From positions 496,001 through 560,000 of the forward strand of contig NZ_JAPJBQ010000003.1 of NCBI RefSeq assembly GCF_026421305.1: a stretch of DNA of 64,000 bases, read 5' to 3'. The position numbers and the translations under genes are program-made. How positions within the stretch are numbered: the stretch's first letter is position 1; each line of letters starts with the position of its first letter. The notes beneath the pieces are model-generated. The model worked only from the letters and a program-made list of their open reading frames with translations. It was not told the origin of the DNA and did no database searches. Below, one piece after another: positions 1 through 7,382 of this stretch. The DNA is from Dyella silvae (lineage in GTDB: Bacteria > Pseudomonadota > Gammaproteobacteria > Xanthomonadales > Rhodanobacteraceae).

Positions 1-1
1 C

Positions 2-1507
2 AACTACGGCATGGGCTATGTGTCGCGCAACGTGGTGCAGTCCATGCAGCGTGACGTGTTTGCAGCCTACCTGCGGCTGCCCGCGTCCTTCTTTGGCAGC
101 GAGCACTCCGGCCACCAGATATCGCGCATCACCTATACCAGCGAGCAGGTGGCAGGGGCGTCTACGGATGCGCTGAAGGCGAGCGTGACCGAGACCGTCA
201 CCATCATCGGCATGTTCGTGGTGATGCTGTACAAGAGTCTTTATCTCACCACGGCGCTGTTGATTCTGGTGCCCGCCATCGTGCTCATCGCCTCGGCGGT
301 CAGCCGCCGCTATCGCGTGGTCAGCCGGCGCATCCAGGGCATGATGGGCTCGGTCACAGGCACCGTGGAAGAGACGGTCAAAGCCCACCGCGAAGTGCGT
401 ATCTATGGCGGGCAGAAGCAGGCCAACGAGCACTTCAAGCAGGTGACTGACCGCGCGCGCTATCTCAACCTCAAGATCGTCGCCACCCAAGCCATCTCGG
501 GGTCGTCTACCCAGACCGTGGGCTCGCTCGCACTCGCGGGCATGGTGTTTCTGGCTTCGCGTCCGTCCCAGATCGATCACATCTCTCCCGGTGTGTTCAT
601 CGCTGTGCTTACGGCCATGGGCGGCATGCTGTCGTCGCTGAAGCGGCTCACCAACGTGCAGTCCACCGTGCAGAACGGTATTGCGGCGGCGGAGAGCCTG
701 TTTGAGATCCTCGACATGCCGTCAGAAGTAGATCGTGGCACCAAGGTGCTGGAGCGCACCAAGGGCGACCTGCGTTTTGAAAAGGTCGGCTTGGTCTATC
801 CGCAGGACAATTTCGAGGCACTGCGCGATGTAGACCTGCATTGCGCTCCTGGCACCGTTACTGCCCTGGTGGGACGCTCGGGCAGCGGCAAGAGCAGCCT
901 GGTCAGCCTGCTGCCGCGCTTCAACGAGCCGACCACCGGGCGCATCCTGCTCGATGGCGAAAACTACGAAAGCTACACGCTGGCCTCGCTGCGTCGGCAG
1001 ATCGCATGGGTCGGCCAGAATGTGGTGTTGTTCGATGGCACCGTGGCCGAGAACATCGCCTATGGTGAGCTGGCTGGGGCCAGTGAAAAGGACATCATTG
1101 CAGCCGCCGAAGCGGCCCACGCCATGGAGTTCATCGTTGGACTGCCTGACGGCATCCATAGCCAGATCGGCGAAGGCGGTAATCGGCTTTCCGGCGGTCA
1201 GCGCCAGCGCCTGGCGATTGCGCGAGCGATCCTGAAGAACGCCCCCATCCTGGTATTGGATGAAGCCACCAGTGCGCTGGATACGGAATCGGAGCGACTG
1301 ATCCAGCAGGCATTGCAGGAGCTCATGAAGGATCGCACGACCCTGGTGATCGCCCATCGCCTGTCCACCATCGAGCACGCCGACCAGATCGCGGTGATGG
1401 ATCAGGGGCGCATCGTGGAGCGGGGCACGCACACCGAATTGCTGGCGCTGGACGGGCAGTACGCCACCCTGCATCGCATGCAGTTCCAACATCAGAGCAC
1501 CGACTGA
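2..1507 (+). CDS. msbA: Lipid A export ABC transporter/permease MsbA, 5'-truncated
   Basis: Inner-membrane half-transporter that flips lipid A-core across the cytoplasmic membrane using ATP. The frame is open from base 2, so the start lies outside the window; 501 residues are present, and with a usual family length near 580-600 about 80-100 are missing. The first part holds the remaining ABC-type transmembrane helices. The nucleotide-binding domain follows, with Walker A GRSGSGKSS from fragment residue about 291, signature LSGGQRQR at about 396, and Walker B ILVLDEATSALD just after. The next gene is lpxK, the usual partner of msbA, which supports lipid A transport rather than a generic multidrug exporter. 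The stop is 10 bases before the lpxK start, so the two are probably cotranscribed. Confidence 0.93.
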   Translation, partial: NYGMGYVSRNVVQSMQRDVFAAYLRLPASFFGSEHSGHQISRITYTSEQVAGASTDALKASVTETVTIIGMFVVMLYKSLYLTTALLILVPAIVLIASAVSRRYRVVSRRIQGMMGSVTGTVEETVKAHREVRIYGGQKQANEHFKQVTDRARYLNLKIVATQAISGSSTQTVGSLALAGMVFLASRPSQIDHISPGVFIAVLTAMGGMLSSLKRLTNVQSTVQNGIAAAESLFEILDMPSEVDRGTKVLERTKGDLRFEKVGLVYPQDNFEALRDVDLHCAPGTVTALVGRSGSGKSSLVSLLPRFNEPTTGRILLDGENYESYTLASLRRQIAWVGQNVVLFDGTVAENIAYGELAGASEKDIIAAAEAAHAMEFIVGLPDGIHSQIGEGGNRLSGGQRQRLAIARAILKNAPILVLDEATSALDTESERLIQQALQELMKDRTTLVIAHRLSTIEHADQIAVMDQGRIVERGTHTELLALDGQYATLHRMQFQHQSTD

Positions 1508-1517
1508 GGGGCACGCG

Positions 1518-2510
1518 ATGGCTTTGGCCGACCGCCTTGAATCGGCCTGGTACGGTACCGGTCATGCCCCTTGGTGGACCGGGCCGCTGGCGGCGCTGAA
1601 CGGCGCGTTGACCCGTCTGCGACGCGGGCTGTATCGGCTCGGCGTACTGCGCAGCACGCGCCTTGCCGTGCCGGTGGTGGTCATCGGTAACCTTACTGTC
1701 GGTGGTACCGGCAAAACGCCCGTGACCATCGCCGTCGCCGAAGCGCTGCGCCGTCGCGGGTACACGCCCGGTGTCGTGAGTCGTGGCTATGGCGGCACCC
1801 AGAAAACGCCGGTACTCCTTGGGGCAGCACCCGACCCCGCCGTCGTGGGTGATGAGCCATGCCTGATCCGGGCCAGTGGCGTGGCGGTGGCTGTCGGCCG
1901 CGATCGTCCTGCCGCGGCGAAGCTGCTGATCGAGGCTGGCTGCGATGTAGTGATCGCCGACGACGGTTTGCAGCACTACGCCCTCGCTCGGGATGTGGAA
2001 ATTTGTGTGATCGACGGGGTACGTCGTTTCGGCAATGGCCGGCTGCTACCAGCGGGACCGCTGCGCGAACCGCTGTCGCGACTGCAGCGGGTGGACTTTC
2101 GCATCTGCAATGGCGGCGTGCTTGCTCCCGGCGATGTGGCCATGCAATTGCAGGGCAGTTCCGTACGGGCGCTGGTCGACGATCACGTCAAGCCGCTTAC
2201 CGATTTTTCCGGGCAAGCCGTGCATGCGGTGGCGGCCATTGGCCATCCATTCCGCTTCTTTGCCAGTCTGCGCTCACAAGGATTGCAGGTTATCGAGCAC
2301 GCGTTTCCCGATCACCACGCCTTCGTCGCAGGGGATCTGGCCTTTGCCGACGGCCTGCCTGTGCTGATGACGGAAAAAGATGCCGTGAAATGCGTGCGTT
2401 TTGCCCAGCCGCAATGGTGGGCAGTGCCCGTCAGGGCTGCGCTGCCGCCAGCCTTCTTCGATGACCTTGAAGCCCACGTGCAAAGAGCAGGGGCATCAAA
2501 AGAACCCTAG
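1518..2510 (+). CDS. lpxK: Tetraacyldisaccharide 4'-kinase LpxK
   Basis: Phosphorylates the 4' position of the tetraacyldisaccharide-1-phosphate lipid A precursor at the inner face of the inner membrane, giving lipid IVA. 330 residues, normal for the family. The P-loop NLTVGGTGKTP is at about residues 58-68, preceded by the N-terminal membrane-associated helix region typical of LpxK; PVVVIGNLTVGGTGKTP and VSRGYGG are family hallmarks. It sits directly downstream of msbA, the classical arrangement, and is followed by a bidirectional intrinsic terminator. The ATG was chosen because it follows the msbA stop after 10 bases and gives the expected N-terminus. Confidence 0.97.
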   Translation: MALADRLESAWYGTGHAPWWTGPLAALNGALTRLRRGLYRLGVLRSTRLAVPVVVIGNLTVGGTGKTPVTIAVAEALRRRGYTPGVVSRGYGGTQKTPVLLGAAPDPAVVGDEPCLIRASGVAVAVGRDRPAAAKLLIEAGCDVVIADDGLQHYALARDVEICVIDGVRRFGNGRLLPAGPLREPLSRLQRVDFRICNGGVLAPGDVAMQLQGSSVRALVDDHVKPLTDFSGQAVHAVAAIGHPFRFFASLRSQGLQVIEHAFPDHHAFVAGDLAFADGLPVLMTEKDAVKCVRFAQPQWWAVPVRAALPPAFFDDLEAHVQRAGASKEP

Positions 2511-2514
2511 ACGC

Positions 2515-2546
2515 AAAAAAGCCGGCCCTCACGAGCCGGCTTTACT
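2515..2546. terminator. Bidirectional intrinsic terminator between lpxK and the glycine-zipper gene
   Basis: Inverted repeat AAGCCGGC (2519-2526) and GCCGGCTT (2535-2542) with an 8-base loop, preceded by an A-run and followed by a T-rich stretch. It can therefore terminate lpxK on the plus strand and the convergent gene at 2567-3040 on the minus strand. Confidence 0.85.
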
Positions 2547-2566
2547 TTTGATGCTACGACGTTTGC

Positions 2567-3040
2567 TTACTGGATGCGGGCGATATTGCCGTTCGGCTCC
2601 ACCTGCACCATGTCGCCCACGCGAATCGCGCTGGCATCTGGCACGGTCACGTTGGAATAGCCGCCGTTACCCATCTTGATGCGCAGGGTGAAGCTCTGCT
2701 GGCCCGCACCGCTGTTGGCGCCGATACGGTTGCCCGCATAACCGCCGCCGACGGCGCCAGCGATGGTGGCGAGGGTGTTGCCCTTACCCTTGCCAACCTG
2801 ATTACCCAGCACGCCACCGGCGATACCGCCGATGATGGTGCCGGCCATGCTGTGGTCGTTACCCTGGGTGACGTTCTGGTCGATCGATTCCACCGTGCCG
2901 CACTGGTCGCAGCGCACGAAAATGCCGTCGTTGCGGATCAACACGTTACTGTTGCCACGCGCCGATTGCGCCTGGGCGGAAAACGAACTGACGGCGAGCA
3001 GGGCGGCCAGGGGAAGCAGGAACATACGCGAATGAAGCAT
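2567..3040 (-). CDS. Periplasmic/outer-membrane glycine-zipper (2TM, SlyB-like) protein
   Basis: 157 residues with a typical Sec signal peptide (hydrophobic stretch about residues 6-22, probable cleavage after AQA near residue 24). There is no lipobox Cys, so it is not an obvious lipoprotein. A glycine-zipper segment lies at about residues 65-110 with repeated GxxxG spacing (GTIIGGIAGGVLGNQVG), the pattern of the Glycine-zipper 2TM/SlyB-type family of envelope proteins. Two Cys in FVRCDQCGT near residue 44 could form a disulfide or bind metal. The C-terminal part looks like a small beta domain. It is a single gene convergent with lpxK. The molecular function is unknown; envelope integrity or stress is the usual assumption for the family. 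Confidence 0.75.
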   Translation of the reverse strand: MLHSRMFLLPLAALLAVSSFSAQAQSARGNSNVLIRNDGIFVRCDQCGTVESIDQNVTQGNDHSMAGTIIGGIAGGVLGNQVGKGKGNTLATIAGAVGGGYAGNRIGANSGAGQQSFTLRIKMGNGGYSNVTVPDASAIRVGDMVQVEPNGNIARIQ

Positions 3041-3192
3041 TGACTCTCTCTCTCCTTGGGGTCGGTTGCGGCATCAGTCTAATTGGGAAGGCTGAACCAC
3101 AGGACAAAGCAATTAACTATGATGTGCACTTTGGGGTCCCGGTGTCGTGACAGCCTCGTCATGTCTTGCCGGCCCCGTCTTTCGGAGTTCCC

Positions 3193-3591
3193 ATGAGCCT
3201 GGTCCAAGTCCCTGTTTCTTACGGTGAGCTGATCGACAAGATCACCATTCTCGAAATCAAGTCGAAGCAGATCGCCGACCCGGCCAAGCTGGCCAATGTG
3301 CGCACCGAACTGGATCTGCTCAACACCACCTGGGCGGCCCATCCGGCCTCGAAGACGGACATCTCCGGCGAGCGCGCCCGCCTCCTGGCGGTGAACGAGG
3401 CGCTGTGGGATATCGAGGACCGTATTCGCCTCAAGGAAAAGGCACAGGCGTTCGATGCCGAATTTATCGAGTTGGCCCGCGCGGTGTATTTCCAGAACGA
3501 TGACCGTGCTGCCGTGAAGCGCGAGATCAACGTAAAGCTCGGCTCACAGCTGGTCGAGGAAAAGTCGTACCAGGATTACCGCGCAAAATAA
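3193..3591 (+). CDS. DUF6165 family protein
   Basis: A 132-residue soluble, charged, mostly helical protein. The N-terminus VPVSYGELIDKITILEIKS is characteristic of DUF6165, a family of unknown function usually found beside LPS or glycan synthesis genes, as here (lpxK upstream, a GT9 heptosyltransferase and a Kdo kinase downstream). I place the start at ATG 3193 because a GGAG Shine-Dalgarno sits 5 bases upstream (3184-3187); an earlier ATG at 3166 would add nine residues without a ribosome-binding site. No catalytic motif is recognisable. It is convergent with the next gene, with a hairpin repeat between them. Confidence 0.75.
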   Translation: MSLVQVPVSYGELIDKITILEIKSKQIADPAKLANVRTELDLLNTTWAAHPASKTDISGERARLLAVNEALWDIEDRIRLKEKAQAFDAEFIELARAVYFQNDDRAAVKREINVKLGSQLVEEKSYQDYRAK

Positions 3592-3608
3592 GCGCGGATG
3601 ACCGCTTT

Positions 3609-3635
3609 GCATGAGCGCACAAGTGCGCTCCTGCC
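3609..3635. repeat. REP-like palindrome (GAGCGCAC-AA-GTGCGCTC)
   Basis: Perfect 8-bp arms GAGCGCAC (3613-3620) and GTGCGCTC (3623-3630), followed by CTGC. The half-site GCAGGAGCGCAC (reverse strand) is the same family as the arms at 9431-9444 and 9553-9566 in this window. It lies between two convergent genes, where it could also act as a weak bidirectional terminator or mRNA stabiliser. Confidence 0.6.
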
Positions 3636-3643
3636 GTTTTGGG

Positions 3644-4687
3644 TCAGGCCAAGCCGAGATGGACGGCGCACGCGTCGAATCGTTCGATCACCTCGTCCAC
3701 CCCGATCAGATCCATGACACCGGGCTTTTCGATTTTGCTGCCCCAGGGAATCTCGCTGGCCGGCTTACCCAGATATTTGCGCGATGCCTCGTCGTATTTG
3801 TCCACGCACCAGCGGCGATCGGAATAGGGGCCGGAACGGTTGGGGTTGCTGGCGGCGTGCAGCCCCAGCACTTTGCAGCCGACGGTGTTGCCCATGTGCA
3901 TCGGCCCTGAGTCCGGGGTAAGCAGCATGGGCGCGCGCACCAGCATCGCCATCATTTGCTTGAGCGTGTCCTTGCCCGTCAGGTCGAGCGGGGTGTGGCG
4001 GCAATGGCTCAGCACGGCGTCGGCCATTTGGCGCTCCAATGGCGACGGGCCACCCACCAGGACGACACGCCAGCCCTTCGCGCTGGCGTGATCCATGACG
4101 GCCGCATAACGCTCAGGGCGCCAGTTGCGCAACGTGTGACTGGAGGTTGGGCTGACCAGCAGCGTGGGTGTCTCGCCCGGCAGCTTCTCGGCCGCCCAGG
4201 CATGGGCTTCCTCAGGAATCGGGATATCCCAACGCACTTGCGTCTGCTTGAGGCCCAGTGGCTCGCAGAAGCTGCCCAGGGCATCGAGCACGTGCTCGCC
4301 AGTGCGCGCGGGAATGCGCTGGTTGATCACCAGCCCGTGACCGTCCTTGGCGCGCGCGGGGTCATAGCCAATGCGCCGGGTTGCCTTGATGAACAGGCTG
4401 AGCAGGTTGGAGCGCAGCGCCACCTGCATCTGCAGCAGTGCCTCGAAGCGATGACCTTGCAGTGCCTGGCCGACGGCACGCATGCCGTCAAAGCCGGCGC
4501 CCTTGTCGAACGTCACGAAGTTCACCCCGGGCAGATCGCCAACGAGCTTTCGCTCCAGCTTGCCAACGATCCAGGTCAGTTCCGTTTGCGGCCAGGCAGC
4601 CTGGAGGGTGCGCACCAGCGGTACCACATGGGTAACGTCGCCGATGGCGGAGGTGCGCAGCAGGCAGATCGAGTCTGGTGTAGGCAT
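3644..4687 (-). CDS. Glycosyltransferase family 9 protein, LPS heptosyltransferase (WaaC/RfaF-like)
   Basis: Transfers an ADP-activated heptose to the inner core of LPS at the cytoplasmic face of the inner membrane (family inference). 347 residues from ATG 4687, whose product starts MPTPDSICLLRTSAIGDVTH; the ICLLRTSAIGDVTHVVPLVR stretch is the GT9 N-terminal motif. The C-terminal nucleotide-sugar motif LLTPDSGPMHMGNTVG is also clear. An in-frame GTG at 4720 would extend the protein by 11 residues, but neither start has a strong Shine-Dalgarno. The neighbours (lpxK, Kdo kinase) fit inner-core LPS synthesis. Heptosyltransferase I versus II cannot be decided from motifs alone. Confidence 0.85.
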   Translation of the reverse strand: MPTPDSICLLRTSAIGDVTHVVPLVRTLQAAWPQTELTWIVGKLERKLVGDLPGVNFVTFDKGAGFDGMRAVGQALQGHRFEALLQMQVALRSNLLSLFIKATRRIGYDPARAKDGHGLVINQRIPARTGEHVLDALGSFCEPLGLKQTQVRWDIPIPEEAHAWAAEKLPGETPTLLVSPTSSHTLRNWRPERYAAVMDHASAKGWRVVLVGGPSPLERQMADAVLSHCRHTPLDLTGKDTLKQMMAMLVRAPMLLTPDSGPMHMGNTVGCKVLGLHAASNPNRSGPYSDRRWCVDKYDEASRKYLGKPASEIPWGSKIEKPGVMDLIGVDEVIERFDACAVHLGLA

Positions 4688-4694
4688 GGGGTGT

Positions 4695-4851
4695 TCTGAT
4701 CTATGCAACGGGGGTGTCACCGGTCATGTCTGCCCGTAGCAGCGCAACACGTCGCTGTGGGCAGGCAGAGCCGGCCCAACGGGTGATGACCAGGAAGCCC
4801 ACAAAATGTGGGCTTCCTGGTCATCATGCCATCTTCGTTGCATAGATCAGA
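4695..4851. repeat. Nested inverted-repeat intergenic element with a perfect 20-bp palindrome
   Basis: The outer arms TCTGATCTATGCAACG (4695-4710) and CGTTGCATAGATCAGA (4836-4851) are perfect 16-bp inverted copies. Inside are a hairpin made of CTGCCC/GGGCAG with CAGCG/CGCTG (about 4730-4765) and a second, perfect 20-bp inverted repeat (4784-4803 and 4807-4826) with a 3-base loop. It fills the divergent intergenic space between the heptosyltransferase and the Kdo kinase. The right arm may contribute a -35-like TTGCAT (4838-4843) for the kinase with TAGAAT (4864-4869) as -10, but the 20-bp spacing is poor. Confidence 0.7.
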
Positions 4852-4910
4852 GCAGCCCTCGGCTAGAATCACGGGACTTTGGGCTTGGGCGGGCTGCGAA
4901 AGCACAGCGT

Positions 4911-5642
4911 ATGGCGATGCAGGAACGAATCCGCAAGAACGCCACTGGTGCGATTCTGTTCGACGCGGCGGTGTCGTCACAAGTCGACGACGACTGGTTC
5001 GAGCCCGAAACATGGCGTGTGCTGGGGGCTCTGCGGCGGCAGACAGGCGGTCGTGGCGGCGTAGCGATCATCGATACGCCTGCCGGCGAATGCGTGCTGC
5101 GCCATTATCGGCGCGGCGGCATGGTGGCCAGGCTGATGGGGGATCATTACCTCTGGAAAGGGGCAGAGCGCACGCGCTGCTTTGCCGAGTTTCGCCTGCT
5201 TGGTGCGATTGCTGCGATGGGGCTTCCAGGGCCCCAGGCGGTGGCGTGCCGCTATCGTCGGCTCGGGCTGTTTTATACCGCCGACCTGATCACCCGCCGT
5301 ATTGCCCATGCGCAAACATTGGCTGAGCTTCTCGCTGCAGGGCAATTGGACGGCGAGATGGCTGAACTGGTGGGTGCGTTGGTGGCCCGTTTTCATCGTG
5401 CCGGCATTTGGCATGCCGACCTCAATGCGCACAATGTGCTGGTGACGTCGGAACAGCTCTATCTGATCGACTTCGATCGCGGTCGCCGGCGCGCGCCTGC
5501 CGAAGGCTGGCAGCAAGCCAATCTGCAGCGGCTGCGTCGTTCGCTGGTGAAGCTTGGGGCCGCGGCTCAGGGTGAGGCAGCGTTCGAAGAAGCGCTGTGG
5601 AAGCCCCTACTTTATCGCTACGAGCGGACGCTTCGCGCATGA
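4911..5642 (+). CDS. kdkA: 3-deoxy-D-manno-octulosonic acid kinase (KdkA-like)
   Basis: Eukaryotic-like small kinase that phosphorylates the Kdo residue of the LPS inner core. 243 residues from ATG 4911 (a second ATG at 4917 is possible). The kinase core is visible: catalytic loop HADLNAHNVL at about residues 168-177 (D170 as base, N175 for metal) and the metal-binding LIDFDRG at about 184-190. The N-terminal stretch VLRHYRRGGMVARLMGDHYLW resembles KdkA and related LPS kinases. Context supports it: it is divergent from a heptosyltransferase and near lpxK. The stop overlaps the next start (ATGA at 5639-5642), so the following MBL gene is translationally coupled. Confidence 0.85.
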   Translation: MAMQERIRKNATGAILFDAAVSSQVDDDWFEPETWRVLGALRRQTGGRGGVAIIDTPAGECVLRHYRRGGMVARLMGDHYLWKGAERTRCFAEFRLLGAIAAMGLPGPQAVACRYRRLGLFYTADLITRRIAHAQTLAELLAAGQLDGEMAELVGALVARFHRAGIWHADLNAHNVLVTSEQLYLIDFDRGRRRAPAEGWQQANLQRLRRSLVKLGAAAQGEAAFEEALWKPLLYRYERTLRA

Positions 5643-6397
5643 ACTGGAATCTGCATTTTCTGGGAGTCGGTGCGGCGCATGCCGTGGAGCTCGGCTCGTC
5701 GGCCGTGGTGCTTGAGCGTGACGATAAGCCGGTGCTGCTCATCGATTGCGGCCCGGACACGTTGGATCGCTATGTGGCCGCGTACGGCGAGCCTCCGCGA
5801 GCGCTCTTCATCACGCACACGCATATGGATCACGTCGGCGGCATGGAGCGGTTGTTTTTCCGCCTGTGGTTTGACGAACAGTGGCGTGGCCGCACGCGCG
5901 TGTTTCTCCATGCCGGGCTGATGACTTGGCTGCAGGGGCGTGTGGCGGATTACCCGAACGTGCTGGCCGAAGGTGGCGTCAATTTCTGGGAGGCGTTCCG
6001 TCTGGTGCCGTGCACGCGCGGATTCTGGCTGGATGGGCAATGGTTCGACGTGTTCGCTACGCGTCACCACATGGCCGGCACCTCCTACGGCGTCGCGCTG
6101 GCGGGGTGCTTTGCCTACACCGGAGATACGCGCCCGATTCCCGAGGTACTTGCCAGCGTGGCAGGCGGCACCGAACGGATTGCCCATGATTGTGGGCTGG
6201 TGGGGAATCCTTCGCACACCGGTATCGACGATATCGAGCGTGAGTACCCGGTTTCCTTGCGTGAACGGCTCCGGCTCTACCACTACGGCAGCGAAGCCGA
6301 TGGCGCGGCGCTGGCCGCGCGTGGCTACGCCATCGCACGACCTGGTGAGCGCGTGGTCTTGCCGTCACCTGCGCCCACGCGTTCCGGCGCCGGATAG
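5639..6397 (+). CDS. MBL-fold metallo-hydrolase
   Basis: 252-residue cytoplasmic metallo-beta-lactamase-fold protein. The metal site motif HTHMDHVGG (His60, His62, Asp64, His65) is clear. Further candidate ligands are the histidines around TRHHMAG (about 141-146) and an acidic residue in FAYTGDTRPIP, matching RNase Z/phosphodiesterase-like MBL proteins. The start ATG 5639 overlaps the kdkA stop (ATGA), so it is probably translated with the Kdo kinase. The substrate cannot be read from sequence. Being paired with an LPS kinase may be significant or may only reflect local gene order. Confidence 0.8.
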   Translation: MNWNLHFLGVGAAHAVELGSSAVVLERDDKPVLLIDCGPDTLDRYVAAYGEPPRALFITHTHMDHVGGMERLFFRLWFDEQWRGRTRVFLHAGLMTWLQGRVADYPNVLAEGGVNFWEAFRLVPCTRGFWLDGQWFDVFATRHHMAGTSYGVALAGCFAYTGDTRPIPEVLASVAGGTERIAHDCGLVGNPSHTGIDDIEREYPVSLRERLRLYHYGSEADGAALAARGYAIARPGERVVLPSPAPTRSGAG

Positions 6398-6429
6398 TTC
6401 TTCACCCGCATTGAGACGCCTCTAACGCC

Positions 6430-6939
6430 ATGAGTTCCAGCTATCTGCGCAAGTTGCTCCGTTACCGTGCCTGGGCCGATGGTCTGACCTACGAGGCGGT
6501 GGCTAACTTGCCTGAGGGCGCCGCCAGCGCGCCGCGTGCCACTATTTTCGGCAACATGTTGCGCACGCTGAGCCACACGTGGGTCGTCGACGATATCTTC
6601 AGGGCGCACCTGCAGGGCCGTGCGCACGGCTACACCAGTCGCAACACGCTCGAGGCGCTGACGTTCGACGCGTTGTGGCAGCGGCAGCAGGCCATGAACG
6701 CGTGGTACCAGGACTATGCCGCGACGCTTTCGCCGGCACAGGCCGCCGAGGTAGTCGCGTTTCAGTTCATTGGGGGCGGAGCAGGGCGTATGACGCGGGA
6801 GGAGATCATCCTCCACGTGGTCAATCACGCCACCTACCATCGCGGTTTTGTGGCCGACATGTTCTATCAGGTTCCCGCCAGACCGCCGGCCACCGATCTG
6901 CCGGTGTTCCTGCGCGATGTGCCGCAGGAAGGGGATTGA
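6430..6939 (+). CDS. DinB family protein
   Basis: 169-residue four-helix-bundle DinB/DUF664-type protein. The three-histidine metal site is suggested by LSHTW (His48 region) and HVVNHATYHRGFV near residues 125-138, a pattern found in thiol-dependent metalloenzymes and stress proteins of this fold. The reaction is unknown. It sits 32 bases after the MBL gene on the same strand, so it may share that transcript. The start ATG 6430 gives the expected family N-terminus (YLRKLLRYRAWADG). Confidence 0.8.
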   Translation: MSSSYLRKLLRYRAWADGLTYEAVANLPEGAASAPRATIFGNMLRTLSHTWVVDDIFRAHLQGRAHGYTSRNTLEALTFDALWQRQQAMNAWYQDYAATLSPAQAAEVVAFQFIGGGAGRMTREEIILHVVNHATYHRGFVADMFYQVPARPPATDLPVFLRDVPQEGD

Positions 6940-7032
6940 GGCCGGGTGCTATCTTGTGTGAATGGCCTCGTGCCGTTATCCTTTCGCCTCTTTGCCGGGG
7001 CCTGATGGCCCGGCGAGTGGTTTCACCATTGC

Positions 7033-7125
7033 GGAGAGGTGTCCGAGTGGTTGAAGGAGCACGCCTGGAAAGTGTGTATACGGCTTATCCCCGTATCGCG
7101 GGTTCGAATCCCGCCCTCTCCGCCA
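7033..7125 (+). tRNA. tRNA-Ser (anticodon GGA)
   Basis: 93-nt class II tRNA with acceptor arms GGAGAGG (7033-7039) and CCTCTCC (7115-7121), discriminator G and encoded CCA (7123-7125). Anticodon GGA is at 7067-7069, with a long variable arm and T-loop GGTTCGAATCC. It reads UCC/UCU. It lies immediately before the SRP RNA and dnaX, a typical xanthomonad order. Confidence 0.97.
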
Positions 7126-7177
7126 GTGAGTGAAACCGAGCGGCGGCTTTGAGCCAACGCATAACGTACGTCTCTAT

Positions 7178-7287
<110 letters not shown>

Positions 7288-7382
7288 GCCTTTTCCGGGG
7301 TCGGAATCCACGGCTGTCGAGGCCTTACTGACTTGCCGTGGTCGACTTGGCACAATCCATGTTCGCCCCAAGGTATCCAGGC

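Noticed and set aside
3611-3910. Plus-strand open frame of 99 codons after DUF6165
   Set aside because: Antisense to the heptosyltransferase gene and starts within a REP-like palindrome; no motif.
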